Both the position numbers and the translations under genes were made by a program. Shown here one piece after another: positions 1-11,800 of a stretch of DNA of 64,000 bases; the first letter of the stretch is position 1; the number at the start of each line of letters is the position of its first letter. This DNA comes from Populus alba (lineage: Eukaryota; Streptophyta; Magnoliopsida; Malpighiales; Salicaceae), in the NCBI RefSeq assembly GCF_005239225.2, contig NC_133291.1, forward strand, positions 3,534,001 through 3,598,000, written 5' to 3'. The notes beneath the pieces are model-generated. The model did no database searches. It was not told where the DNA came from and worked only from the letters and a program-made list of their open reading frames with translations.

Positions 1-1496
1 TTGTAATTGGCAAATGAGATATTTAATGTTCTATATATGTTAGATATTTATTTTTAAAAAATTAAAATATCAATAAGTGATGTTTCAGCTTATTTTTTAT
101 GGTGTAATTAAATATTAAAAGGTAATTTTTCTATCTATTTTTTTTATGATATTATTAAATATAAAAAAATATGAATTCAAAACAAATACTATCCACCGAC
201 TAAACATTTCACTTTTAATAAGTTATACGGTGAGAAAAATAGAGAAAATGTTTAAAGTAATTATAAATGCAAAATAGAGTTCTCGACTTTATTTTAATGA
301 AAAAAATAAAACACTATCAGTGAACTTTTTACTTAAAAATAAATATAGATAATATGTAAAATTAAGTTGACTGTTTGAAACGTAGTTAATTAGAGAAGGA
401 TTGCTAGATCAAAATACATCTAAAATTCAATTACAGGTGCAAAATCTCACGTTAGCCTCAACCAGGCGTAAGAAAAGGAAATTTGTGTACAGAAACTAAT
501 TTTGCTGTTGGCATTATACAGCACACAGATTGCTAAGTATAAAAATCAGAGCAATGAAAAATATGTAGACACTGAAAGATATGAAAAGAAACGCTGGACA
601 AAGAGGTGAGATAGCGTGTAAGAAGAAGGAAAAATGCAGGTGGATGAGGTCTATGTGATAAGGCAGACAAGTAGGCTGTGTACACTTGGGTTGCCATTTG
701 GAGACAGCTAGAATTAATGCAGAACACATAGCATCTGCGATGCATAACACTTTCTCCTTCCAGTTCTCAGCGAGATTCCTGGGCTGCTTTTTGCAAGTCT
801 ACATGTGATGAATCATCATGTCAAAGCATGCATTCATATATATTATTCATTTTTCTTTTATTCCCTTTTCAATCGAGGGTGACTAGGAAATGTATTCGAG
901 TTATTCTGGCTAGCTGATTTTGAATGCTGTTCTTCCGAATTGAAATTCCGATTAACTAACGGGAGTAACCTTCCGTCTCCTCAGAGCGCAGATCTATTCT
1001 ATGCTTTTCATGATTTCAACTTGAAAATCTCTTGGTAGAGATTTAGACAGAAATTCTAATTAAATTAACCGCTGGACTATCCCTTGTGATATTTATTTAA
1101 TTTTTTAATTATTTGGGTTTGAAAAGTAGTACAAGGTTGTAGGCCACGAGGAAAGCAGGCAGTCCCACCAGAGTAAATGTGTAGATAGATGATCCCCAAC
1201 AACAAATCAATGCTGCGAATGTACGTGATGTAGTAAGAGATTTTTTTTAAAAAGGAAAAGGAAAATCAATGATACGATGAGGAAATACGACATAATCGCC
1301 TTCTATAACGCTTCTGATGCTGGATTAGTTTTATTCTTTTGAAAAATTCAGAGGTGTAATCCCCCAGAAAAGGATATTCGAGACACATCTACACATATCT
1401 AATAAAAATATTGCACAAACCTGCAGGTTTATTCGGACCAAAACCTAAGCACATTATAAAAACCATCTCAACAGCCAATGATATTATTAAAATCAC
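1..1496. other. Intergenic, no gene seen
   Basis: AT-rich sequence with stop codons throughout all frames. The short open frames near 0.5-0.75 kb have no recognisable domain and sit in low-complexity context. I see no RNA gene and no clear repeat border before the SINE that begins near 1.5 kb. Confidence 0.6.
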
Positions 1497-1695
1497 GCTT
1501 GAGGGTCGTGTTTCAGCGGTGTGTAGGGGCTTGTCTTCTACTGCTGTCCCAAGTTCGACTCTCTATGCATATGCCTGTCACCCCCGTAGTGTTTTACTTA
1601 TTCACTGAGCTTGCAGGATGTTCAGTGAGCTGTGGAAACTAGTTGTGGTGCGTGTAAACTGGCATGGACACCCCACATTAATAATAATAAAAACA
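1497..1695 (+). mobile_element. tRNA-derived SINE, diverged copy
   Basis: The head GAGGGTC, a B-box-like AAGTTCGACTC near 1551, the core CCTGTCACCCCCGTAGTG, GCAGGATGTTCAGTGAG and the end GGACACCCCACATTAATAAT match, in the same order, the copy on the minus strand at 28117-28313. The tail is A-rich (AATAATAATAAAAA). Flanking target duplications are not convincing: only a short TAAAATCA occurs on both sides. I assign it to the tRNA-type SINEs known from Salicaceae. The exact family is not determined. Confidence 0.75.
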
Positions 1696-2160
1696 CCCTA
1701 CTAAAATCAATCAAACAAACAATTTCAGCAAGCACTAATCATATCGGCCTAGCAATTTCATAAAGACCCATGCAATCTGACTCACAAAGTTCAAGAAATT
1801 TATAAGGTCTAATATGCTTCTCCGCGGTCGGATGTGTAACATCACAGATTGAGAATATAATTGCCGCATTTATTTTGCGATTAAGCTGTTATCATAGAGA
1901 GGAACGAGTATTTGGGTAGTCAAATTTGAAGCACTATTTTATTTAGCTAAAGTACCTACAAATGCTGGTATAGATACAATTGGTCTTTAGTATTTCGATT
2001 TCGAAGTGGATCAGATTATAAAAAATCATGGTGTTTCGTCCGAAAAGATTTATTCAGCATCGTCTTCTAGTTGTACCTCTGTTCGACGAGGTAACGACTT
2101 CAAATTAATTCTATCTCATAGGCTGGCTTATTTAAATTTTTTATCTTCAAAACTTATCAA

Positions 2161-2202
<42 letters not shown>

Positions 2203-4407
2203 TATATGTCTTTGACCATCTAGCTAGCGAGCTATTGCGTTAATGAGTTAGGTTGAATATTTACAGCAATTAATTGGTTGTTGCTGGTGAGTTGTCGACT
2301 AGTCCCAGGTTTTGCTTCGGATAGAAACCCATGAAGGGATTGGCACCAAACGATCAACAAATTAAAACTCCGAGGGGATATATATATTTTTCTCAAGGAA
2401 AGAGAAAGACGGTAGCTTGCCAAGTAGGAGAAAATCACCATGCGCGCTTGCCTCGCTCCAACATCAACCTAACTCCTGGAGAAAGTGACCGAGTCTCAAA
2501 TTAACTTGCGTATATATACGAGATTCTTGAGCCTTTACCTCTCCTCTTGCTTTGTCCTTCAAAAAAAAGAATCGTTCGCGTCGCCTTTTCTGTTGTTTAG
2601 AGTGTTTAATAAATTCTTTTAGCTTATAAGAAATTAAAGTTTTGAGAAGTTGTTTGATGATATCATTTATAATTTCAGTTTTTTGAAAAATTGAAATTAA
2701 AATAAAAAATGTTTATTTTGGATTTTTTTTTTAAATACTCTTGTAATTCTTGAAAACCCTTTTCGTTGTTTTAAATTTTCTTAACATGTTGGTTTTCTAA
2801 GTTTTTAAAATAAAAAAACATTTTTTTATTTTTATTTTAATTTTAAAAAAAAAACAAGAGAAAAACATGAAATGAAAATGATTCAAAAGCACCTCATAAT
2901 TGACGGGAGTTCCTAATTATACCATGAGATTAGTGGATGCCACCTATAAATCAGCTTACATGAGCACTTTAATTGGATTGAGATCTCTAATGATATTAAC
3001 GATTTATTAAGCAAGATCATCTTTCCAACGCCTCTTGTATTATAAAAAATGGTTTGTAAAATTTCCTAAACAAGCTATTAACATAATCAATCAGTTGCAA
3101 TTTGCGCCTGGCGGATTTCTACCAACCAAAAAAAAAAAATGGCCGGCAACATTTTACGAAACACCACTACCGTAGCTAATTTTTAGAAACAGCAGCGGAC
3201 GATATTACCAGCAGAAATGCTACTGAAGATATATAATAATATTATTAAACTACCATTATAATTATAGCATATATCTATACTGATATTCGGATTTAGTGTT
3301 TTTTTCAAAATAAAATATGCGTATATAGTTATACTAACAAAAAGTTTCAAGACATTGCCACCCAAAAAGTGAATATGATCGTAGGGAGGAGCGGAGAATA
3401 TTACTTCAATATAGAAGGTCGAGAAAGCAGAGACAAAAACGAGAAAGGGAAGGCAGGAGTTTGTCCGTACGAGGACTATGCTCGCTAGTGGGCATTGTCC
3501 ATATTGGTAAAACGGCTCCACTTTCACTGTGTTCAACACTCGTTCCTCCCTGTCTTTGAGAGTCCGTACGGCCATGGCAGCAACATCATTATTGTCACAT
3601 CAGTCATCAAGTCCTTTCTTTGTCTCTCAGGTGGTTTTTAATTCCGACGCGTCGGAGGGTTTCTTTGGACACAAAAGCCCACGGAGAACTCTCTTAACTA
3701 CTAATGTACCACACAGCACTAATAATAGATAAATGCTGCATGTCCATTCTCGGAGATGTTCGGCTAAAACAATAATGTTAAACTAAAAATTTAAGTTTTT
3801 AAATGAATTTTTAAGATATAATTTATATTATTTATAATTTTTTAAGTTTGAAATTTATATAAATCTATATTATCTTATATTTAATTTTTATCAAATAAAT
3901 AAAAATAATGAGATTTTAGCTTATATAAGAAATTATTGAAAATAAAATATGTAAGTCGACTTAAATGTAAGAGATTTTATCAAAAAAAATCTAACCACGG
4001 ATATAATCGATGATAAGATGAAAAAGAAAACCTAATGACAGATTGGTGAATTGATGAAAATAATAATAATGATAATAATAAGATGAAAGTTATTCAATCA
4101 ACTCACTAATGGGATAAGTTGACTTGTTCAAAAAAAGAAAGAAAGAAAGTATAATTTGATCATAGTTTATCATAAACGGCCACCTAGTGTTTATGCATTA
4201 AAAAATCAAATTATTTATTATAGCTCAAAAAGCACGTTGAGAACCCATAATTGTTTACACAACATCACTGTATCGGGGATGGTAATTTTATGGTTTTTAT
4301 TTTAGAAAAAATAATTGAAAGAAAAAAAATTTCTTACATTTAAAAGCACAAATTCTAACATCAGATGATAATAACATTAAATAAGTTTATGAAATGTAAA
4401 TTCAAAG
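1696..4407. other. Intergenic with microsatellite
   Basis: No supported gene. It includes a (TA)n microsatellite at 2164-2199, homopolymer-rich AT sequence around 2.6-2.9 kb, and decayed AT-rich sequence at 3.78-4.05 kb that may be old repeat remnants. The 130-codon minus-strand open frame near 3.2-3.6 kb has no domain and looks fortuitous. Confidence 0.5.
2164..2199. repeat. (TA)n microsatellite
   Basis: An uninterrupted AT dinucleotide run of about 36 bp. It is likely length-polymorphic. Confidence 0.95.
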
Positions 4408-4558
4408 GAGTATATATTTAACTGGTTAAATTTTAGGTTTATTTTTTAGAAGTTACCAGTTCGAGTCTTACAAATCTTAAAGCCACTCGTTAATTTTAGA
4501 TTCGTGAAATTAATTAAAATGTATCCAAACTAATCCGAACATCCATGTTAATAAAAAA
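4408..4558 (+). mobile_element. tRNA-derived SINE, decayed copy
   Basis: There is an A-box-like TTAACTGGTTAAA and a B-box-like AGTTCGAGTCTTACAAATC about 40 bp later. The 3' end CCGAACATCCATGTTAAT corresponds to the CCCGGACACCCACGT end of the copy at 23665-23810, with C-to-T changes. It ends in AAAAAA. No target duplication was found. The excess of C-to-T changes fits decay by cytosine methylation, which is inference. Confidence 0.65.
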
Positions 4559-6340
4559 TTATAAAATATAACTCTAATTTATTTATAATTTGAGAGGTAT
4601 ATTATTTGTGCCCAAGGTGCGCATTGGCAAAAGAGAAACAGAGAATGATACTACGAACACAAGGAAATTCATACGATCATTAGAATAAAGCAGTCAATTA
4701 ACTAGAAAAAAGATGCCTTACGATTAGATGGAATGTCATCTAAAATAACCTCTTGATGTGTAAAGTAGAAGGTGGTTAATATAGTCTTAGCAAAATGAAT
4801 TTGGGGGCAAACAACGACAGTTTCATCTTGGCATCTCTAGAGGAGGTAAATATTTCTTCCAAGCTTCAAGAAACTTGCATGAACGAAGATTATAAAAGAT
4901 TTGCCATTACAGAAATTCACATGCTGTCGTTTTGTTTTCTAGATTTGATTTTTCTCAAATTAGCGAAGACATATCCTTCATTTCATAAATATTTAGACCA
5001 TCAATTTCGAAATCTCAGCCATCAAAATCTGCAAACCTGAGTAGAAAATTTGGAACTGATGAACATTGATACTTAACCGTACCGTACGTGTGAAAGGAAA
5101 TTAACTAAGAACTCTGAATCCAGATGTAATCAAGAACAGGCATATCTGGATATTAATCCTTTCAAAATCGAAACACCTTAGTAGAAAATCAAACCGTACC
5201 TCTCACACGCAATCTTACAAGAAAGGGTAATATTATTGTTCCCCACTCGACTGCAAATGAATCAAAAGGCAAATTCATTATGTAGTTGGAGGGACCTACA
5301 GAAATTCAATAATTCAAGATCATGACCCCCATGTCCCCGTCTCCGAAGCTAGAAGGAACATGGAGGAAATGGATGGATGCATGGAGTATAATATACATGG
5401 AATACCCTTCAACTAAGAGATAATTACCATGAGAAAGGGAACTGATAGAATATTGTTGTCAGTCGCAACATCCATGGAATGATCACTCGTCGTCTACTTG
5501 AATATCAATTAAAGGAGACTGGAGCAAGTGATAAGTTAGATATGCACATTTACTTACAAGTGTCTCATCAATATATAGTTTTAGCCTTGTGCAAATTAGA
5601 TAGTAAATTAAACCTTTGTCATATACAAGAGATAAGAGATGTATAGACATGCAAATAGGAGGACTACAGGGTAAGTTATTCAATAATCAACGAAAACACT
5701 GAACGATGAAATGGAAACGAGAAGAGGGGACTGGGGTAACTCGATGAAAATGAGCACTAGAGAAACACGCAAGTACTACTTTGCACATGTAGTTAAGTCT
5801 TTTTGCTTCTTAGATAAATTGGACTAGATAAAACTTGAAAAACAACCAAAAGAGGGCATAAATTTGCCAGACTTCGTCTCATAGAAAAGCTTCAAAAGGG
5901 CCCAAAATAGCAAACGATGTATCAAAACAAGTAACCTGAAACCCTAGGAACTCCCCCTCCCCTCTTCACCTTCCCGAGTCTCTTGATATGCGAGGATATA
6001 TAGGTCAGGGTCCCGTCAATTCCACACCCCCCCCCCCCATCCACTTGAAAATGCTTGTAGAAGACGCAACCATAACCAATATCTACCATTACTGGCGGTA
6101 AGAAGTTCATTTTCCCATTCTCAAAGTGGCTATTATTCCTTTGATACCTGTATAGAAAGAATGACTTGGTCAGTGAGGTTTAAAGATTTTGGCATTTTTA
6201 GTACCGTGGATTACGATGGATAACTGTTGTGGGTACACCATCTCCCCCCCACCATCTCTCTCTCTCTGATCACACACACAACTGACAAATCTCACCAAAC
6301 AATCATCGTATCTCTCGGAGTCATTACTCATGGTAACCCT
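4559..6340. other. Intergenic upstream of MIR172
   Basis: No supported gene. A poly-C run of about 12 bases lies near 6028-6040, and a CT-rich stretch followed by CACACA lies at 6250-6285, just upstream of the MIR172 promoter. The 81-codon open frame near 4795-5040 has no recognisable domain. Confidence 0.5.
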
Positions 6341-6350
6341 AGTGAGCCTC

Positions 6351-6358
6351 TATATATT
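6351..6358 (+). promoter_or_regulatory. Probable TATA box of MIR172
   Basis: TATATATT lies in the context CCTCTATATATTAAGAG, about 530 bp upstream of the miR172 5p arm. It is followed by a CT-rich leader typical of plant transcripts (TTCTCTTCTCTTCAC near 6412-6427). The distance fits a leader of several hundred bases on the primary transcript. The transcription start itself is not visible. Confidence 0.5.
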
Positions 6359-6384
6359 AAGAGTATTTATACCTCTTAACACCC

Positions 6385-8850
6385 TTGAATGATTCAGAGC
6401 ACTCAACCATCTTCTCTTCTCTTCACTTCCCTTTCCTTGCCTTTGAGTCTATTTCTCTAGGCTTTTTATGTTGCTGAGTTAACAGTTCTCCATGTTCTCT
6501 TGTATCTTTCTAAGTCTCTAGCACTTGACGGTTTATGCATAGAGAACAGCCATTGATAGCCTTTTGTATCAAATGGGTCTAACTTATTTCCCACACCTGG
6601 ACATGGGCTTAAACTTTTGAAGCTTTTGTTTTATTCGTCGTTCGTTATACTTTTTTGCCCTTTACTTTCCCTTCATTGGATAAGATTTAGGGTTTGAATT
6701 GGGTTCCCTTGGCTTAAGAAAAACAAAGTTAGGAGGGTTCCCTTTGTAAACAAATATCCCAATCAGCCAAATAGCTCTCTACCCTTTCCTTTATCTTTTG
6801 AACATCTCTTTTGCATGAGGATGATGTCGATGCTGATAATGGTTACCAAGATCTAAAAGAATCGAAACCAGTCACTGTTTGCTGATGGAGCACCATCAAG
6901 ATTCACAAACTTTATTAGGGCTAATAAGTGGTGATGATGTTGGCTTTTGGTGGTCCCTTCGTTTCAACCCAATAGCCATTTGAATTGGGAATCTTGATGA
7001 TGCTGCAGCGGCAATAAATGGCTTATTTATCTCCTTTTTCATCTTTACCGGCTCCCAAAGGTGAAGGTGAACTCTCTAAATAGTTTGAAACATATACCTT
7101 AATGGCTTATATTGCTGAGTTTAATTTATATTGTCAATAGAACAGCACTCTTTAAGTTTATGACGTTGCTATTCACTAATAAATTTGTTTTGGGCAATTT
7201 AAAATCACTAATACTTGTTAGGGTTTGTTCTGTTTAACCCCAACTTGCACAAGGGTTTGTGTTAAGCAGCTTTGGTCATGATCCAATTGGAAATACGGTG
7301 CAAATCTGTGTTAACTGAAGAGATTTGTATCTGTAGTGATGATTCTCTGTGAGTGCTTTTCTCTGACTTGCTTTTCTAGGGTGATTTATAGTACTGCATG
7401 CCACCACTTGATCTGATCTCGGTAAGTATATATGTCTGTACTTCGGTAGGAATATTGTACATTATTAAACATCGTGGGCATCTTTTATTTCTTGGATACA
7501 TGGTGTATCTTTTAGTTTTCGCTCTGTAAATCTTTCTTCTCTTTTGGTTCTTTCTCTAGATCTTGACCATCATTTTCACCTGTGTATTATGCGTGCAAGT
7601 TTTCAGATTGACAACAAAGCTTTAATTATACCTGGTATGTGATGTGCTTGAATACACAAAAGTCACATATACAATCATTTTGTTGCTCTTTCGTAAATGA
7701 ACATTGTAGAGTTACGTTTGGTTGATCCTTAATTTGCATCTTGATGGAAATCTACAGGTTTATGGCAGGGAATTTTTCCTATTTGGCTTTTCAGTTTCTT
7801 ATCAATTTTCTTGGTATACATTTGAGCATAAAAAGAAGGAAATACCATATATTCTTCTAAGAATATTCATGGAAACTATGATTTTGTTCTTCAGGTTCAG
7901 CAAAGATGTTCCCAATGAATGAGGAATGCTTCAGGTACGCACCCTAATTAATTTCTTGCTATAAGGGATTGCTAATTCTGTTCTTTAATACTTCAGATAG
8001 TAACTTATCTATTGCTTGACAGAGTACTTGGTATGTGTTTGAGGTGCCTATCTGAGTTCTTACATGACTTTAGATTGAAGATTAATCTGTATATGTTTAA
8101 AGGAGAAACAAAGGTTCTTGTTTGTAGATCTGGCCGGAAAGAAAGAATATGCAGCATTGTTTGTAGTCCTAAAGAAAGTAGAATATTATCCACTACTTTA
8201 GCTAAGCTTTTAATCCGTACTAGAACTCTTTTTCCTCAGAACATTTCAAGAATGCCTAATTCTTTGGCTTTTGTTTTCTTTTATTATATTTTCTTCATTT
8301 AGGTGGCATTTCTTTTTGTTCACTGTAAGACCAATTAATCGAATGTTGAACGTCTTTTTAGGGATTAATGTTAATTGCTCCATCTCTTTTATGTTGCATA
8401 TTTAATTTGAATCCAGGTAAATTGACTCCCAAGGAAGAACCTGAATTATTTGATTATTGATCTTGAAAGGAGTAGATAATGGTATATAAACTCTCCATGA
8501 ATTTGTTGTAATTAATCTAACATTTTATCAATAAAATTCTAATCTTATTTTGAATTTCTTGAGTGATGTTTTTAATTTTCTTCCCACAGCTTCATTGATA
8601 ATTAAGACCCGATTATTTTTAAATCTTTAGTTGAAAACTTTAAGCTCTCACTTCAGGATCTATTTCCTGACAGTTTTTTTTTTCCCTTGCTGTGTCGTGA
8701 ATATCATGCATAACCAAAATTCAGGCCAGACATGGGAGGTTTCTTTCTTTCCTGACTGCAGATATTCCTCTGTGATGTTTAGTTTTTTTTGCAAGTCTGA
8801 GTCCCTAGAAGAACAGCTGTGAATAAATAGGGGGTGCTGATCATCATGAT
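6385..8850 (+). ncRNA. Putative MIR172 primary transcript, ends uncertain
   Basis: The T- and TTTCT-rich composition in this interval resembles plant transcribed, intron-bearing sequence. A good donor CG|GTAAGTAT lies at 7421-7422. A possible downstream exon runs from TTCTTCAG|GTTCAGC (exon start about 7895) to GCTTCAG|GTACGC (exon end about 7934). No long reading frame is conserved across it. Plant pri-miRNAs are often several kb long and spliced, so I read this as the spliced pri-miR172 transcript. The 3' end is a guess. Confidence 0.4.
6871..7024 (+). ncRNA. MIR172: MIR172 precursor hairpin
   Basis: The 3p arm at 6988-7008 begins GGAATCTTGATGATG and ends CTGCAG, which is mature miR172. 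The 5p arm at 6887-6907 begins GGAGCACCATC and ends GATTCACA, the known miR172 star form. The two arms pair with few mismatches (for example ATCAAGATTC with GAATCTTGAT). Pairing continues outward between GTCACTGTTTGC and GCGGCAATAAATGGC. The loop of about 80 nt lies between them. miR172 directs cleavage and translational repression of AP2/TOE-type transcription factor mRNAs and so controls phase change and flower development. This variant starts with G and ends in CAG, as I recall for poplar miR172g/h. No second microRNA was seen nearby. Confidence 0.95.
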
Positions 8851-11800
8851 GTTGCATTAATACATCTATATTTGAATCATAATCTGATGATTTTTTGTTC
8901 TTGGCTCATTTGCATGACAGCTATTGGCTTTGCTAGCTGAGGGCCTGAGGCGGGTAACATCCACTCATCATTGCAGATAACATCATGTCAATTCAACAAA
9001 TATTCAGTTAAACGGGGGAGTTAAATCGATATTACTTCATCCAATTAAGGATAAAAATATTATTTAATTAAAAAATCAAAATAATTAAAAATAAAAAAAA
9101 AAACAATTGAGAGAACAATACATTAAATCAAGATTAACTTAAATTAACCTTTCAAATCTGGAATCTAGTTCATTAAATCATAATAATCATCATAATAACC
9201 TTAAATAAAATAAATTAAAAAGCTCAATTACCAATAAATTTATTGTTGAATAATAAAATTAAAAAAAATCAATATGAAAAAAGACACAATAAATAATATT
9301 TCTAAACTAAATTATAAAAAATGTTATCAGTACTCTTGCAAGGTTATTTTGAATTCTAATTGCTCAAATATTTTAATACGAGATATAAAAATATGGAAAA
9401 AAACTCCAATTAAAATTTTAATTTAATCTAATAATATAATTAAAAGATATAATTAATACTATAAAACTCGACACTATTTTATTTAAAAAAAAAAAAACCA
9501 CTATTGATCATAATATAACGCAGAATTTGGATGGTATTCTAGAATAGACTGAGATTCTGCACGTGATAATTTTTTTTATTTTTTTTTAACTATACCAATC
9601 ATTCTGGACAGAATATAAATCGAGAACCTTGCATTTGCACTCTAGTTCTGCTCACGGATAGCCCAGCGGTATAAACTTTTTCATAAGTAGACACCGGGCC
9701 CAAAAATAATTCTAGGTAGGGGACTAGCGTTTCACTACCATAGCTGAAAGTTGTACTGTGGAACAGAGCCAATCTCGCTGTTATTTTGGTCAAAGTGTGT
9801 TTTAATGTGTACAGATTAACCTATTTGATTACCATTTCCCGTTGCATTTTCAGATTTCAAAATTATTAATTTGCTTGGAGATGATTCTACTATTAGATAA
9901 CATTTTTCTGCTTTTCTTAATGTTTTTTTTATTTATTTTCTGAAATGTGATGATATAAAAGCATCTTGATCTGTTTATGATGTTTGTTCTTGGAGCTAAA
10001 TCCATGATCTTTGTAGAAGATCGTCTGACAAAGGAGAACAAAATCCTGAATTTATAATCGTAATCAATAGTAAGAACACCAAAATAAACAATAAACACGA
10101 AGTGTTGATATGGTTTGCTCTGAATCATCGTAGACGATTTCTTGCTCCTCCACATCATGTTACACATTAGGTTCGGACAGCAACAGGGAAAGAAAATGAA
10201 AAGGCAGGGAGTTGTTCCAAACAAGGACATGGGGAATGATGTCTCATGTTCCATAAAGGTTCTCTTTCTCCTTACATAAGCTATAAAATTATGTGAATTG
10301 TAGTGTTCCTTCCCATTTGTTTTTTCTAAACAAACTACAAGGAAATTGAACATGATCATTTTTCAGTTACCAAACTACTGCAATTAGCACATTTAGTCTA
10401 CATGAAGGTTACCACTTACCGAGTAGTTTACCTTGGAAAAGTCAAGCCTCTGCTTCGAGATAAAATATCAACAAAGCCTCTATCTTGAAGGTTAAAACCA
10501 TGTAGTCCACATGAAGGCATGTGGCATTCTCATCTCACTAGGTAAGAGAATTCGCTAAACTGTAATTTAACACTACATTGCAAGCTCTTGCTTGTGCCAC
10601 TCGAACTTCAGAATAAATTAATTAAAGATTTTACTGCTGAGATGAATAAACAGGCCAGGGTACCAAATGACATCGAATATCCCTGTGATTGCTGAATGAC
10701 TGACTACTAAGCGATGAAATTTAACTTATTAAGATGCTAATGGTTACTGGTTAGATAGAGTTCCTAGCAGCTGAAATGTTAAAAGAAATGGTTTATAGGT
10801 AAAGGCACAGGCTTCTTTTGTTGACAAACTGCAATTTAAAAGAGAGATGTTAAACAATGATATCGGCAAAACCTTCATCTTATGTAGCTTGGAATCATAA
10901 ACTAGGAGTTAAAATAACAACAAAGAAGACTTTGACAACGCAGGGTTAGGAAGAAGGATAAATTACAAGCAGCAGAGTTCTTATCCTTGACGAAATAATA
11001 AATTCAAAATCAATAGCTAAGGATGCGACCGAGTAGGCCAAAATATTAAGACAAAGCCATAACTACTCCATGATCCCAGATTCCTTCTCTTCATTTCTTA
11101 ATTTGGCTGTTTGAGTTCATGTGCAGAATGGGAGAAGGAATTCTGTGCTTGTATGGTATGGCAAATTACATTTGAGGGGGATTTTGACGGGTCAAGTCAG
11201 ATAATCACAAACAAAACAAAGATGCCATAGAAACCAATGGGAGAGAAAAGGATTGATAATTTTAGAGTGAGTGCATCCTGTCCTGAGAACATGGCATGCT
11301 TTTAGGGAGCTGCTCCTGCTTTTGAAATTTTGTTTCATATAGTATTTCCAAAAAGAAAAGTGTTTTATTCCCTGAAAGTGGAGGTAATGATAGATTTTCA
11401 TCGGCATTGATGAAGAGCCAACTGTAATTTTTCCCATTTTTAATACAAGGCAGCCGAGGTCTTTTTATAAGCAATCTGCATGAAAAGAATTGTCTGTATG
11501 ATCAAGATTCTGTTTTTTTTTTTTAATATATATATATATATTTCCTTCTTTCTGCCTATAGGTTTTGCAGATAGACTAATCATTGGTCTCGGATATAAGC
11601 GAACTAGGAAATCTCTGGGAAGTATAAATATGAAGAACCATTTGAGTGGAAGTGGAGTGAAATTACGAAAAATCTCTCATTTTCTGGTAACAAGAAAGTT
11701 GTTTCTTACTTTTAGTAACGAAAGATATGATTTTGTATGAACAGTTTGCCTTCATTTAATCGACACATTAGATTGGGACAGAGAAACTTTAAGCTCAAAA

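Noticed and set aside
9850..10359. 169-codon minus-strand open frame
   Set aside because: Low-complexity, Lys/Asn/Ile/Phe-rich composition of the kind that AT-rich DNA gives by chance. No domain, and no supporting splice or promoter context.
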